A model generated the notes under the pieces. That model was not told where the DNA came from. It worked only from the letters and a program-made list of their open reading frames with translations, and did not search any database. Both the position numbers and the translations under genes were made by a program. Of a DNA stretch of 50,383 nt, positions 27,336 to 36,558 are shown piece after piece (position 1 is the stretch's first letter; every line of letters starts with the position of its first letter). The DNA is from Richelia sp. CSU_2_1 (GTDB taxonomy: Bacteria > Cyanobacteriota > Cyanobacteriia > Cyanobacteriales > Microcoleaceae): contig JAAUPF010000027.1 of assembly GCA_012034575.1 (NCBI GenBank), forward strand, positions 1-50,383, in the 5' to 3' direction.

Positions 27336-28073
27336 CTATTTGGGGAAATCAAAAAGCACTTCGGTCATGTAATTTTCTGCCCAATTGTGACCGAAAGCTC
27401 TTTCTAGCACGCGGCGGGTTTTGTCGTTTTGCTGCTGCTGGGTGCAATAGTAAATTTGAGCTTCCAGGACTTTCTCTGCTTCAGCGGCAGAGACTGGTTC
27501 AGAGGCGATCGCGAGTTGACAGTGAATTTCCACGTAAGATTCAACTATATCCAAAAATCGGCTTTCTTCTGCGATCGAATCCGGGCGCACAAACAGGCAA
27601 AATTCGGAAAAAATATCTCCCCACTCGGGAATTTGGCGGGGACAAGCAAATTGATTGACCGGCAGGTGTTGCAGTTGGTTGCGGTAGGTTTCCGACAAAG
27701 TGCGGTCTTGATTGAGGGGAGAAAGGTCGGCGATCGCGGCGCTAACTTGACCTTTCCCTGCTACGATATCGGTGCCGAACATTGGCAAAGCATAATTGGG
27801 TCTGGGAAACATCACGCAGTGGAGGATATCCAGCAGCGGCCCGACTTTGGCGAGTTCGAGGTGGATTTTGCGGAATTGGGGCGTTTGATAGCAGCGGTTT
27901 TCAATAATCAATTTTTCTCCTTCCAAGCGCCCTTCCACGTATCCCAACTCAGCGGGCAGGTGGTAGGGTTCGAGGTCGAGATAGCGGTGCCACACTGCTT
28001 CCATCCGTTCGGCTAATTCGCGGATGAGGTGGTGCTGTCGATCGCGCAGGGAAGGCTGGGATATTTCTAACAT
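27336..28073 (-). CDS. pcyA: Phycocyanobilin:ferredoxin oxidoreductase
   Basis: A 245-residue bilin reductase that reduces biliverdin IXalpha to phycocyanobilin with electrons from ferredoxin, needed for phycobilisomes and phytochromes. Catalytic residues match known PcyA with an offset of three: Glu73 (HLELAKVG), His85 (ILHCVMFPRP) and Asp102 (GTDIVAGKG). It is complete, with ATG at 28073. This gene alone makes the window cyanobacterial. Confidence 0.97.
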   Translation of the reverse strand: MLEISQPSLRDRQHHLIRELAERMEAVWHRYLDLEPYHLPAELGYVEGRLEGEKLIIENRCYQTPQFRKIHLELAKVGPLLDILHCVMFPRPNYALPMFGTDIVAGKGQVSAAIADLSPLNQDRTLSETYRNQLQHLPVNQFACPRQIPEWGDIFSEFCLFVRPDSIAEESRFLDIVESYVEIHCQLAIASEPVSAAEAEKVLEAQIYYCTQQQQNDKTRRVLERAFGHNWAENYMTEVLFDFPK

Positions 28074-28157
28074 TTCTATTTAACGGTCGCTCTTAATAAA
28101 ACTCGATCGTCCGGTTGCCGGATGCGGGAAAACAGGTAGGTGCTTTTCAGGATATCA

Positions 28158-28190
28158 TTAAACAGTTGACAGTTGACAGTTGACAGTTGG
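28158..28190. repeat. Heptamer tandem repeats (TTGACAG)
   Basis: Three to four TTGACAG units lie between divergent pcyA and tatA. They are followed by TTCTGCC/CTTCTGC pyrimidine heptamers (about 28205-28250). Confidence 0.85.
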
Positions 28191-28272
28191 TAATTTTCTT
28201 CCTGTTCTCTCTTCTGCCTGCCCTTCTGCCTTCTGCCTTCTGCCTTCATTCTAGTTTTAGAGGAGATTTTCT

Positions 28273-28470
28273 ATGTTTGGTCTCGGATTGCCCGAAATGG
28301 GCATTATTGCAGTAGTCGCTATTCTAATTTTCGGACCTAAGAAAATACCGGAGTTGGGCAATGCTTTGGGCAAAACTTTGCGGAGTTTTAAGGAAGGGGT
28401 AGGTCAATCTGAGGATGAATCTGTTAGTAAGGATAAAGAGATTGAGGAAGAGGACAAGCCTAAGATTTAA
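28273..28470 (+). CDS. tatA: TatA/E-type twin-arginine translocase subunit
   Basis: A 65-residue protein: one short membrane segment (about 6-20), the hinge FGPKKIPELGNALGK typical of TatA/E, an amphipathic helix and an acidic tail. It forms part of the Tat pathway pore that exports folded proteins across thylakoid and plasma membranes. A good ribosome site, AGAGGAG, lies 8-9 bases before ATG 28273. Confidence 0.95.
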   Translation: MFGLGLPEMGIIAVVAILIFGPKKIPELGNALGKTLRSFKEGVGQSEDESVSKDKEIEEEDKPKI

Positions 28471-28730
28471 CTTGAGACTTTCCTATTTTATTGATTTTTG
28501 GTTGCGGGGGCGATCGAGAGTTTTTAGCGAAAGCGGTTGTAGGGACTCTCGATTATCAGCAGCTAGCAAACCTTTTGTTATTCTACTTGACACATCGGTC
28601 GCGGGGATTGGATGCAGCAACAGTCGGATAATTGTACCTATTTTTATAGGAACAGCAAGCTAAGCTTAATGGAGCGTGAATTGTTAATAGGTGAGTAGAG
28701 ATGTTATCCCATCCCTACTCGCTTCCGGCT
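28471..28730. other. Gap after tatA
   Basis: There is no convincing gene. A frame at 28415-28663 overlaps tatA and lacks family features. No clear terminator was seen. Confidence 0.4.
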
Positions 28731-29065
28731 CTACAATTCAATGACTGCGACTTTCTTTTTAGTCTTTACGTCGCGAAGGACTACGGTATTGTAGGGGGAG
28801 GTATCCGTCCCTAAGGGGATGGGCATTTTAAAGGTACCCCTATCTTCTTTGAGTTCGCCTAGTTCTAGGGATTTATTTAAATTTCCATCTGTCGCTAGGT
28901 AGGCACTCAATTTCACTTGGGAATTTGCAATCTCAAAATCTTTAAAGAGTACGGCCTCTCCTCTCTCGGGATCATCCCGAGAATGACCGTGCCGTGCACG
29001 ACAACCGAACTTTCTTCTTCATCTACGTTACCCATCAAAATGTCAGCGGGGTCTTGACCGTCCAT
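28731..29065 (-). pseudogene. DM13-like domain protein, interrupted by a 1-base frameshift
   Basis: The first part starts at ATG 29065 (MDGQDPADILMGNVDEEESS) and runs in frame to VILG. The rest continues one base off as DDPERGEAVLFKDFEIANSQ, LGELKEDRGTFKMPIPLG and TSPYNTVVLRDVKTKK to the stop at 28731. Restoring one G at 28976-28978 gives 111 residues. The pattern FKDFEI....L..YL....LGELK...G.F..P...SPYNTVV resembles DM13 domains, thought to act in redox reactions. The DM13 call is moderate. The site of loss lies inside a 19-base palindrome (28964-28982). Confidence 0.55.
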
Positions 29066-29233
29066 TGCCAAATATCCTCAAATGTCTGTTGGTTTTCAAT
29101 GCTTTTTAGCTTATCTTAATGACCGAGCCGTGACTAAACTATTAAGATAGAGATTCCGGATTTCGATCGCTCTACCGTTAGCAATAGAAACTTCACCCAT
29201 CTGAGATCGATCGGAGGATTTTCAGCAGTAGTT

Positions 29234-30013
29234 TCACGCCTTAGGAAATTTTCGTTCTCTTACTTCGAGGGAATAATCTTTGACTGCTTGAGTAATTGTT
29301 TCCCGCAAATTGACATAAGCTTTCGCAAAAGGCGGCTGTTTTTCGGAAAGTCCCAGCAAATCGGAGGTGACTAAAACTTGTCCGTCGCAGTGCGGCCCGG
29401 CCCCGATACCGATGGTGGGAATAGTTAATTTTTCAGTGATTTGAGCCGCTAATTCTGCGGGAATGTGTTCTAAGACGATCGCGAATGCGCCTGCTGCTTC
29501 AAGGGCGATCGATTCTGCTAGGATGCGATCGGCTGTTTCGGCTGTTTTTCCTTGTTTTTTGTAGCCGATTAGGTGTACCGACTGCGGTGTTAAACCGACG
29601 TGTCCCATCACTGGAATCCCGGCAGATGTAAGGTGCGAAACAGTGGCGGCCATTACCGGATATCCACCTTCTAATTTTACTGCTTGCGCGCCAGTTTCTT
29701 TCAAAACTCTTCCCGCCGAGTGCATCGCTTGTTGGGGACTTTCTTGATAAGTTAAAAACGGTAAATCGACAACTAATAATGCTTGTGTAACTGCGCGGCG
29801 CACTGCTTTAGCATGGTGCAGGATTTCATCGAGAGTTAGCGGCAGTGTTGTTTCGTAACCCAATACTGGCATTGCTAGAGAATCGCCTACTAAGATTAGA
29901 TCGATTCCTGCTCGATCGACAAGTTGGGCGATGGCGTAATCGAAACCTGTCAGCGCTACAATTGGACGCTGTTGCTGTTTCCATTGAATAAGTTGGTGTG
30001 TAGTTACTGCCAT
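29234..30013 (-). CDS. panB: 3-methyl-2-oxobutanoate hydroxymethyltransferase (pantothenate synthesis)
   Basis: A 259-residue KPHMT: adds a hydroxymethyl group from 5,10-methylenetetrahydrofolate to 2-ketoisovalerate, giving ketopantoate. Metal/substrate motifs are [12 protein letters not shown] (Asp), [10 protein letters not shown] (Asp), [16 protein letters not shown], the catalytic Glu in [10 protein letters not shown], and [16 protein letters not shown]. Complete. It is alone, with no panC next to it. Confidence 0.97.
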   Translation of the reverse strand: MAVTTHQLIQWKQQQRPIVALTGFDYAIAQLVDRAGIDLILVGDSLAMPVLGYETTLPLTLDEILHHAKAVRRAVTQALLVVDLPFLTYQESPQQAMHSAGRVLKETGAQAVKLEGGYPVMAATVSHLTSAGIPVMGHVGLTPQSVHLIGYKKQGKTAETADRILAESIALEAAGAFAIVLEHIPAELAAQITEKLTIPTIGIGAGPHCDGQVLVTSDLLGLSEKQPPFAKAYVNLRETITQAVKDYSLEVRERKFPKA

Positions 30014-30382
30014 TTTACTGTAAATATATAAGTGTTTGTTTTCTGGTGCGGGATTTAATGCGGTAAGGTGCGCGCTGCAAGCCCTACATCTACCCGTGAA
30101 TAACAGTCTTTATTTTACTATCAAACCTCGATCTAATTAATGCGATCGGGTGCAGGTTGTCAGTAAGGTGCGCGCTGCGCACCCTACATCTACCCATAAA
30201 GAACAGTATTTATTTTACTGTCAAACCCTGATATAACTTTACAATATTATATACGGCAGCCGCCACCTGTTCTGCATTAAATGGACTGGCACAGAAACTG
30301 GCTTTTTGCCTAAAAATACTTCATCCCAGCTTTCACGATCGTAAAAATCAGATTTCTTGGGCGTGAATGGGCAAGTTCCGCT
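30014..30382. repeat. Gap holding two about 65-bp direct repeats
   Basis: Segments at about 30063-30130 and 30163-30230 are direct copies: GTAAGGTGCGCGCTGC, CCCTACATCTACCC, a spacer, then TTTATTTTACTRTCAAACC. The first has lost its palindrome, the second keeps it. The rest of the gap shows no gene. Confidence 0.75.
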
Positions 30383-30676
30383 TTATTTATGTTTAAAAAA
30401 ACTGCAGATAAGTTTCCCCGCATCGTTTTCGGCAAATGGCAAAAGAGTTCCGTCTTTTTTTACCCGGCTGCGGCTGCGGCAGTTATAGATTTCTACAGGT
30501 TGTTTTACTCCGTCAATACTCACGATCGCCCTGTATTCCCAATAGTTTTTAGCGCTGCGTTTGAGATCGACAATGCAAATCTGTTTGCCCTCATAATTGC
30601 GGCATACAGATGCTGCTGCGGGGAGGGCGATCGAACAACAAAATATTAATAGTATAAATGACATAATATATTTCAC
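30383..30676 (-). CDS. Small secreted cysteine-containing protein (unknown function)
   Basis: A 97-residue protein with a clear signal peptide (MKYIMSFILLIFCCSIALPAAA, cleavage near residue 22). The mature part has four Cys (VCRNYEGKQIC, EIYNCRSRS, KLICSFF), probably forming two disulfides. IVSIDGVKQPVEIYNC suggests a small beta-rich domain. It is likely periplasmic or exported. I do not recognise a named family. Confidence 0.7.
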   Translation of the reverse strand: MKYIMSFILLIFCCSIALPAAASVCRNYEGKQICIVDLKRSAKNYWEYRAIVSIDGVKQPVEIYNCRSRSRVKKDGTLLPFAENDAGKLICSFFKHK

Positions 30677-31127
30677 AGTTGCTACCTCAGGATTTTACAG
30701 TCGGTTTTGAAATTGCCGATCGAGCGTCATGAATTTCTCGACATTGAAGAGATTTCTCGCCTTTAGCATAATTTACCTCTAGAACTAAGCATATTTTGAG
30801 TTGGCCCCCAGCGAGTCAATAGCTATGAGGTCAATTAGAATTGACTCCATAGCTGTTGATACTTCCGATACTGTTTCGATCGCGGCTCTGCTGCTGTGTG
30901 CTATCTTTTGTGCAAGCTGTGCGCCGTGCAGGAGTTGTGAGACCAACAACCGATCGCTGTACGGGCAAAACACAACTGATTTTCGGTTGCGAAAGCGAAC
31001 ATAGAAAAATCGTACTTTGTTCGATCGCGATCGAATCGAGGAAAGGTATCCGGCCTGCCCCGCCTTTCCTCAGAACGCCAGCCTGCGTCAGGCATGGCGG
31101 GGTCTCTAGGCAGAAAGTAAAATAAAA
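30677..31127. other. Gap upstream of the pseudo-orthocaspase
   Basis: No gene is supported; frames here on both strands are patched from repeats. It contains a long inverted repeat (30816-30859) and CCGGCCTGCC/GGCATGGCGGGG repeat fragments just before the next start. Confidence 0.45.
30816..30859. repeat. Near-palindrome of about 44 bases
   Basis: AGCTATGAGGTCAATT (30821-30836) and AATTGACTCCATAGCT (30839-30854) are inverted with two mismatches around a 2-base centre; pairing extends outwards with TCAAT/GTTGA. It could be a regulator site or a small mobile repeat. Confidence 0.6.
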
Positions 31128-33023
31128 ATGAAACACCACGCTTGTATTGCCATAGGAATTAATCAATATCAGTTGCTTCAGCCTTTGAGTTACGCGCAAG
31201 AGGATGCAGAGGCACTGTCTGCTTTTTTGGTTGAAGAGGCGGGTTTTGCTGCGGATCGGTGCCTGCTGATGACGGATGCGTCGCCGTCGCTGTGGGGCCA
31301 CCCGACTTATCCGAATCGCGAAAATATTCTCAACTTGACCCGACGGTTGTGCAACGAACAGGTACAGCAAGGGGATTTGCTGTGGTGTTTTTTTAGCGGC
31401 TACGGTGTCAATTACGAGGGCAAGGATTATTTGATGCCCATTGACGGAAATCCGGCTGATATTCCAGGTACGGGAATTCCGGTAGAGTTGCTGCTGAATA
31501 CTCTGAAAAATGCTCCAACGGAAACGGTGTTGGTGCTGGCGGATATGAACCGCAGCCAGAGCATGAAAGCGGGGGAAACCATCGGAGCTCAAACTGCTGA
31601 ATTGGCGCGGGATCTAGAAATTCCGACGCTGCTTTCGTGCCGCCCGAATCAAGTTTCGCGGGAAACTTCGGCTTTACGCCAAGGATTTTTTACAACGGCC
31701 CTGCTGGAGGGTCTGCGATCGGGCCAATGCTCGACAATTAAGGGTTTAGACCGCTTTTTGAGCGAGCGCCTGCCGCAGTTGTGCGACCACCATTTGCGTC
31801 CGAAGCAGGAGCCTTTGATGGTGGTTCAACCTCCAGGTAAGGCTCATTTGGTAATTTTGCCGGACAATTCAGAGGCGATGGCTGCGGTTGCGGGGCGCAA
31901 TGGCAACATGACGGCGGCGGCTGAGGTTGATGGGTTCGATCGCCCTTCGAGAGCGGGTGTGACGGCTCAAGTTGAACTGCCACCGGCGATGCGCGCTGTG
32001 GAGGAACCGCGAGTGCCGGTATCGACTGCATCGGAACTCAATTCGACGGCACCGACTGCGGGGGGGAACGATCGACCGATTGCGCCAAAACCTGAGGATG
32101 CAGATAACGGCGCGTCTGACAAGTCGTTTTTGCAGCAGTTGATTTTGTGGAGCGGTGCTACTGCTTTAGTGCTGCTGTTGGGCGTGTTTCTCACGAATCG
32201 ATCGATTTTTTTCGCTGGGGATGGGGGAAACTCGCGATCGGTTGCTGAAAATCCTCAGAATCGCCCGGAAAAACCTGCTGGGAATTCCATCCTGGGCGGT
32301 GGGGAAGCACCAAAACAAGCGCTACCGGGCGGTGGTGGAGCATCCCAGAACCAGCCCGCACCGCTGCCTGTGGGTGCGATCGCGCAGCCGGGAGCTCAGG
32401 CGAAGCCGCCGTCGAGTACGGAAGTTTGGGCTGAGGCGAAAACTTTTATCAGAAACGGTTCGGCTTCGAGTTTTAATCGGGCGGTGGCTAAGGCTCGATC
32501 GATCCCGCCTACCGATCCGCTGTACCCTCAGGCCCAGCAGGATATCGAACGCTGGAGTTTGACGATTTTGGATATCGCTAACGGGCGCGCGGCTAGGGGC
32601 GATTTCCAGGGAGCGATTGGGGCGGCACGGTTGATGCCTGATGCGAACAAACAGGTTTTCAATCAGTCTCAGGAAGCAATCGCTCAATGGCAGCAGTTAG
32701 CCAAGCAGCAGCAGGCAAATGCTGCGGTGCTGGCTGCTGCGAAGAAAGAAGTTAAGCGCGGTGTGGCTTCTTCTTACAGTCAGGCGATCCAGAAAGCCAG
32801 CACGATCGAACCCAATGAACCCCTGCACCAGGAGGCTCAACAGTCGATCGGCGAATGGAGCGAAAGTATTTTGAAAATCGCTCAGTTGCGGGCTTCTCAA
32901 GGAAGGTTGAAGGATGCTGTAGCGGCTGCTTCGCTGGTGCCTGCAGATACTAAGAGTTACGATCTGGCTCAGAAGGCGATCGCGGGTTGGAAAACCAAGT
33001 TGCAAGATCGGAAAAAAAATTAA
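31128..33023 (+). CDS. Pseudo-orthocaspase (caspase-like C14 domain, catalytic dyad replaced) with membrane anchor
   Basis: A 631-residue protein. Residues 1-240 have the caspase-like fold: start ACIAIGINQYQ, and FFSGYGVNYEGKDYLMPIDG, where the catalytic His of SGHG is Tyr92. In VLADMNRSQS the Cys of the D-x-C-R motif is Asn141. It therefore should not be a protease. Reports on cyanobacterial orthocaspases describe such Tyr/Asn-type variants as inactive relatives. A linker, a membrane segment (about 334-360) and three related helical repeats of about 75 residues (ITE/PLYPQAQQDIERWS and PLHQEAQQSIGEWS) follow. It is likely a scaffold or decoy in stress signalling; that is inference. ATG 31128 starts the domain correctly. 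Confidence 0.88.
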   Translation: MKHHACIAIGINQYQLLQPLSYAQEDAEALSAFLVEEAGFAADRCLLMTDASPSLWGHPTYPNRENILNLTRRLCNEQVQQGDLLWCFFSGYGVNYEGKDYLMPIDGNPADIPGTGIPVELLLNTLKNAPTETVLVLADMNRSQSMKAGETIGAQTAELARDLEIPTLLSCRPNQVSRETSALRQGFFTTALLEGLRSGQCSTIKGLDRFLSERLPQLCDHHLRPKQEPLMVVQPPGKAHLVILPDNSEAMAAVAGRNGNMTAAAEVDGFDRPSRAGVTAQVELPPAMRAVEEPRVPVSTASELNSTAPTAGGNDRPIAPKPEDADNGASDKSFLQQLILWSGATALVLLLGVFLTNRSIFFAGDGGNSRSVAENPQNRPEKPAGNSILGGGEAPKQALPGGGGASQNQPAPLPVGAIAQPGAQAKPPSSTEVWAEAKTFIRNGSASSFNRAVAKARSIPPTDPLYPQAQQDIERWSLTILDIANGRAARGDFQGAIGAARLMPDANKQVFNQSQEAIAQWQQLAKQQQANAAVLAAAKKEVKRGVASSYSQAIQKASTIEPNEPLHQEAQQSIGEWSESILKIAQLRASQGRLKDAVAAASLVPADTKSYDLAQKAIAGWKTKLQDRKKN

Positions 33024-33508
33024 TCGATCTTGAATTTCCAAAATTTCCAACTCAAAACTTGCAATTAAAAGCTTGCATTTTTACAAATTCCCGGCTCTTA
33101 TCGTATGGAAAATCAAAATTTTCCAAAAGTAAGGGCGGGAATTTCGATTTTAGATTTGCGATTTTAGATTTGCGATTAGTAATTTTAAATTTTAGATTTT
33201 TGATTAGTAATTTTAAATTTCTATTTTAGATTTTAGATTTTTAAGACTCGGAAATCTCCGGAAGCTCTTTTTTGTCAAACAAACTTCCTCCAAAAGTTTG
33301 ACACCACTAACCGTAGCCAAAAAAATCGATCTGTGCTATGTGACAGCAAACACCTAAATTTGTGATTTCTATTAATTACTCAGAGATTGCCAAATAGTTA
33401 AATTATGTAAATATAGTAGGTAGGGTGTCTGGGGATTTCGCAGCTAATTAAGAATTTGATGGCAGAGAACGTTAACTGTTGCAGACACGATCGGGAATTG
33501 CAAATTGT
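33024..33508. other. Gap with AT-rich short repeats
   Basis: About 33140-33245 is built of repeated GATTTTAGATTT / GATTAGTAATTTTAAATTT pieces, as found near other gene borders. No gene was found. The remaining AT-rich part before 33509 is likely the promoter region of the glycosyltransferase. Confidence 0.5.
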
Positions 33509-36022
33509 ATGACAACTTTAAGATTTGACCTTCAAAACTTGCAGAACTTGAAACGTCGAGTATTTTGGCAAATTTCACGCCTGCCCGCGGCAACGCTGGT
33601 AGTGTTGGGTATCGTTGCTTTTACAAGTGCGATCGCGGCGGCATGGTTTTCCGGCGAAGCAACTACCAGCAGTTTTTTTGCCTCACTTAACTCTTGGCAG
33701 CAAAATCCACCCTGGTGGTTGCAGGTTCCTGATGTTAGCAAACAGTATTTGTTAATACCCGCAGTCTTGTTAGTGTCGGTTGCTTTGGCTGCAATTAAAA
33801 TTTCGCCAACTCCGCAAAAATGGTCGCGGGCTGTGGTAGTTGCGATCGTTCTGGCTTTGACAATTCGCTATGTTTTGTGGCGGTCGATCGCGACTTTAAA
33901 TCTCAGCGATCCCCTAAACGGGATCTTTAGTTTGGGGCTGTTTTTCTTAGAAATGTTGATGTTATTCAGCAGCAGCATTCAACTGTATTTAATGCTGCGA
34001 TTGAAAGACCGCCGCCGAGAAGCTGACCTGATGGCTGTTGCCGTTGAGTCGGGAGATTTCGCCCCCAGCGTAGATATTTTTATCCCTACTTACAACGAGC
34101 AGGCTTTTATTTTACGCCGGACTGTCATTGGCTGTCAAGCTTTGGATTATGCCAACAAAAAAGTATATTTACTCGACGATACTAAGCGTCCTGAAATCAA
34201 AGCTTTGGCTAAAAAGTTAGGATGCGAGTATCTAACGAGACCCGACAACAGTCATGCCAAAGCTGGAAACATCAATCACGCCACCGCCCGGACGAATGGA
34301 GAAATAATTGTTGTTTTCGATGCGGACTTTATCCCGACTACCAATTTTTTAACGAGAACAGTTGGCTTTTTTCAAAATCCCGAAATTGCCTTAGTGCAAA
34401 CTCCCCAAAGCTTTTACAATCACGATCCGATCGCCCGCAATTTGGGATTGGAAAATATTCTAACTTCAGAAGAAGAAGTATTTTACAGGCAAATTGAAAC
34501 CATCAAAGACGGTGCCGATAGCGTAATTTGTTCCGGTACATCTTTTGCAGTCAGGCGCAGTGCTTTAGAAAAGGCGGGCGGCTTTGTGACCGATTCAATT
34601 TGCGAAGATTATTTTACCGGAATTCGGCTGTCCGCGATCGGCGGTAAATTGGTTTATTTAAATGAGAAATTAAGTGCCGGTTTGGCTGCGGAAAATATAT
34701 CCGCTCATTTAACTCAAAGATTGCGGTGGGCTAGAGGAACACTTCAGGCGTTTTTTATTGATGCCAATCCTTTAACAATTCGCGGCCTCAGACTCGTACA
34801 AAGACTGTCTCATTTAGAAGGATTGCTGCACTGGTTTACGAGTTTAACCAGAGTTTTATTCCTGTTAATGCCTCTAGCTTATTCATTTTTAGACATCATG
34901 CCGCTGCGGACAAACTTGCAGGAATTGCTGTATTTTTTCCTGCCTTACTATTTAGTACAAATTACGGTATTTTCCTGGTTGAACAATCGATCGCGCTCGG
35001 CTTTGCTGTCGGATGTTTACTCGTTCGTACAGTGCGTGCCTTTAGCGGTGACGGTGGTGAGTGCGATGCTGAATCCTTTTTCTAAAGGGTTTAAAGTCAC
35101 GCCAAAAGGGATAGCGAGCGATCGATTTAGTTTTAACTGGAATTTGGGATGGCCGTTGATGCTTTTATTTGCTGCTACGGCTTTCAGTTTGTGGCGCAAC
35201 TTCACTGTTTATCTCGCTAAAAATACGGTGGAATTGCAGGGAATACCTGAAAATGCTGATTTGTTAAAAGGGATAAGTTTTGGCTGGATTTGGAGTGCTT
35301 ATAACTTGCTGATGCTGGGAATTGCCTTGCTGATTTTGATCGATATTCCCAAGCCGGATATTTACGAATGGTTCAATTTGCGCCGAGTGGTGCAGTTGAA
35401 TGCGGGCGATCGCACTTTTTGGGGAATAACTACTGCTATCTCGGAAAGTGGTGCGGAAATTGCTTTGACTCAAATGCCGAGTTGGGCGCGCGAAAATAGT
35501 TCGATCGCAGGTCATTTCTCGACAGCAAAAAGTTGGCATCAATCTGGGAATCGAAACAGCTATTTGCAGGATAATGTTAATGTAAATGATGCGATTGCCG
35601 CCACTAAATCGAGCCGATCGCCCGCACTATCAATCTTGGAAGTGGGAACAGAGGTTAGTTACGATCGAAATTCGATCGACTGCGAAGCCGCTACTTTAAA
35701 AATTGTGGAAGAAGGCTGTTTGATTCCTGTAGCTAAAATTGAATTTATCGGTGGTAAATGTCAGTTTGAGTCTGGTGGTAAGGAGTCAGCAAAGTTGAGT
35801 TTTGCCCAATTTCCAACAGTACGAATTGCGTTCGATCGACTGAACATCAGCCAACACCGGCGCTTGATAGAAATGCTGTATTGTCGGCCCGGACAGTGGC
35901 TGTCGCAGGAAAGTCCCGGAGAGTGGCGTTCGCTGTGGTTGCTGTTGAGAATTGCCTTCAAACCGCGATCGATTTTTGAAAGAAACAGGCGAGAAAGACC
36001 GATCGGAGTTGCGCAATTTTAA
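33509..36022 (+). CDS. Cellulose-synthase-like glycosyltransferase (GT2) with PilZ-like C-terminus
   Basis: An 837-residue membrane protein from ATG 33509; the frame is open from a TTG at 33479. Four N-terminal membrane segments come before the GT2 domain with FIPTYNEQ, YLLDDTKR, VVFDADFIP (DxD), ICEDYFTGIRL (ED) and QRLRWARG (QxxRW), the full processive-synthase set of BcsA. More membrane segments follow (about 465-650). Then comes a region (about 650-760) like PilZ: RRVVQLNAGDRTFWG and ISESGAEIAL. The D/NxSxxG motif has Ala in its first position, so c-di-GMP binding is uncertain. It probably makes an exported beta-glucan or related exopolysaccharide. No bcsB-like partner is next to it. Confidence 0.9.
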   Translation: MTTLRFDLQNLQNLKRRVFWQISRLPAATLVVLGIVAFTSAIAAAWFSGEATTSSFFASLNSWQQNPPWWLQVPDVSKQYLLIPAVLLVSVALAAIKISPTPQKWSRAVVVAIVLALTIRYVLWRSIATLNLSDPLNGIFSLGLFFLEMLMLFSSSIQLYLMLRLKDRRREADLMAVAVESGDFAPSVDIFIPTYNEQAFILRRTVIGCQALDYANKKVYLLDDTKRPEIKALAKKLGCEYLTRPDNSHAKAGNINHATARTNGEIIVVFDADFIPTTNFLTRTVGFFQNPEIALVQTPQSFYNHDPIARNLGLENILTSEEEVFYRQIETIKDGADSVICSGTSFAVRRSALEKAGGFVTDSICEDYFTGIRLSAIGGKLVYLNEKLSAGLAAENISAHLTQRLRWARGTLQAFFIDANPLTIRGLRLVQRLSHLEGLLHWFTSLTRVLFLLMPLAYSFLDIMPLRTNLQELLYFFLPYYLVQITVFSWLNNRSRSALLSDVYSFVQCVPLAVTVVSAMLNPFSKGFKVTPKGIASDRFSFNWNLGWPLMLLFAATAFSLWRNFTVYLAKNTVELQGIPENADLLKGISFGWIWSAYNLLMLGIALLILIDIPKPDIYEWFNLRRVVQLNAGDRTFWGITTAISESGAEIALTQMPSWARENSSIAGHFSTAKSWHQSGNRNSYLQDNVNVNDAIAATKSSRSPALSILEVGTEVSYDRNSIDCEAATLKIVEEGCLIPVAKIEFIGGKCQFESGGKESAKLSFAQFPTVRIAFDRLNISQHRRLIEMLYCRPGQWLSQESPGEWRSLWLLLRIAFKPRSIFERNRRERPIGVAQF

Positions 36023-36053
36023 AGCAGGTTGCAGGCTTAAGAAGTTTAAGTTC

Positions 36054-36095
36054 GTAGTTGCGCTTCAGCGCCGGCCGGGGCTGAAGCGTAACTAC
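36054..36095. repeat. Hairpin with 16-bp arms
   Basis: GTAGTTGCGCTTCAGC (36054-36069) and GCTGAAGCGTAACTAC (36080-36095) are inverted (15 of 16) around a 10-base GC loop. No T-run follows. It lies between convergent genes and may still act as a stop or RNA stabiliser. Confidence 0.7.
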
Positions 36096-36110
36096 AAACA
36101 AATAGCTCCC

Positions 36111-36185
36111 CTACACCTCTTCTCCTAACTGTCGCAGCCGCTGGGCTAATTGTTCTGCCCGTTGCCGTTCTGGATGATTTCCAAC
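36111..36185 (-). pseudogene. C-terminal remnant of a Uma2-family (DUF820) endonuclease
   Basis: The minus strand right after the mazF stop reads NHPERQRAEQLAQRLRQLGE, then EV and stop. The ERxRAEQLAQRLRELG tail is characteristic of the helical C-termini of cyanobacterial Uma2/DUF820 proteins. Nothing upstream matches the catalytic part. Probably a Uma2 gene was replaced or interrupted here by the mazEF-type pair. Confidence 0.45.
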
Positions 36186-36186
36186 C

Positions 36187-36558
36187 TTAGATTTCAATCA
36201 ACCCCAAGCTGATTTGAATGGACTGGTTGACCTGCGCCATTGTTTCATCAGTCAGTTTGCCAAGACGCTTAACCAAACGCTGTTTGTCAATCGAGCGAAT
36301 TTGGTTTAGCAAGATTACTGAATTCACGGTCAATCCACCTTCTGGCGGCTGAACCAGCACTTCAGTTGGATACAACGTGTCATCAAATTGAGAGGTGATG
36401 GCAGCAACAATTGTTATTTGGCTGTGCTCATTCGCAATATCATTTTGCAAGACAAGCGCTGGTCGCGTTTTTTGAATTTCAACCCCAACCGTTGGGTCGA
36501 AGCTAACAAGATAAATTTCCCCCCGCTTGGGTTGGGCTAGTTTGCGTTTTGCCGCCAT
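36187..36558 (-). CDS. MazF/PemK-family toxin (mRNA endoribonuclease)
   Basis: A 123-residue toxin. PKRGEIYLVSFDPTVGVEIQ is the MazF beta-strand start, followed by KTRPALVLQND, the loop with the catalytic Arg, and later ITIVAAITSQ and LNQIRSIDKQRLVKRLGKL. MazF proteins cleave RNA at short sequence sites and are held by their antitoxin. Its start overlaps the antitoxin's end by 22 bases, so translation is coupled. Complete. Confidence 0.93.
   Translation of the reverse strand: MAAKRKLAQPKRGEIYLVSFDPTVGVEIQKTRPALVLQNDIANEHSQITIVAAITSQFDDTLYPTEVLVQPPEGGLTVNSVILLNQIRSIDKQRLVKRLGKLTDETMAQVNQSIQISLGLIEI

Noticed and set aside
30831..31592. 253-residue minus-strand frame
   Set aside because: It overlaps the well-supported pseudo-orthocaspase and has no domain features.
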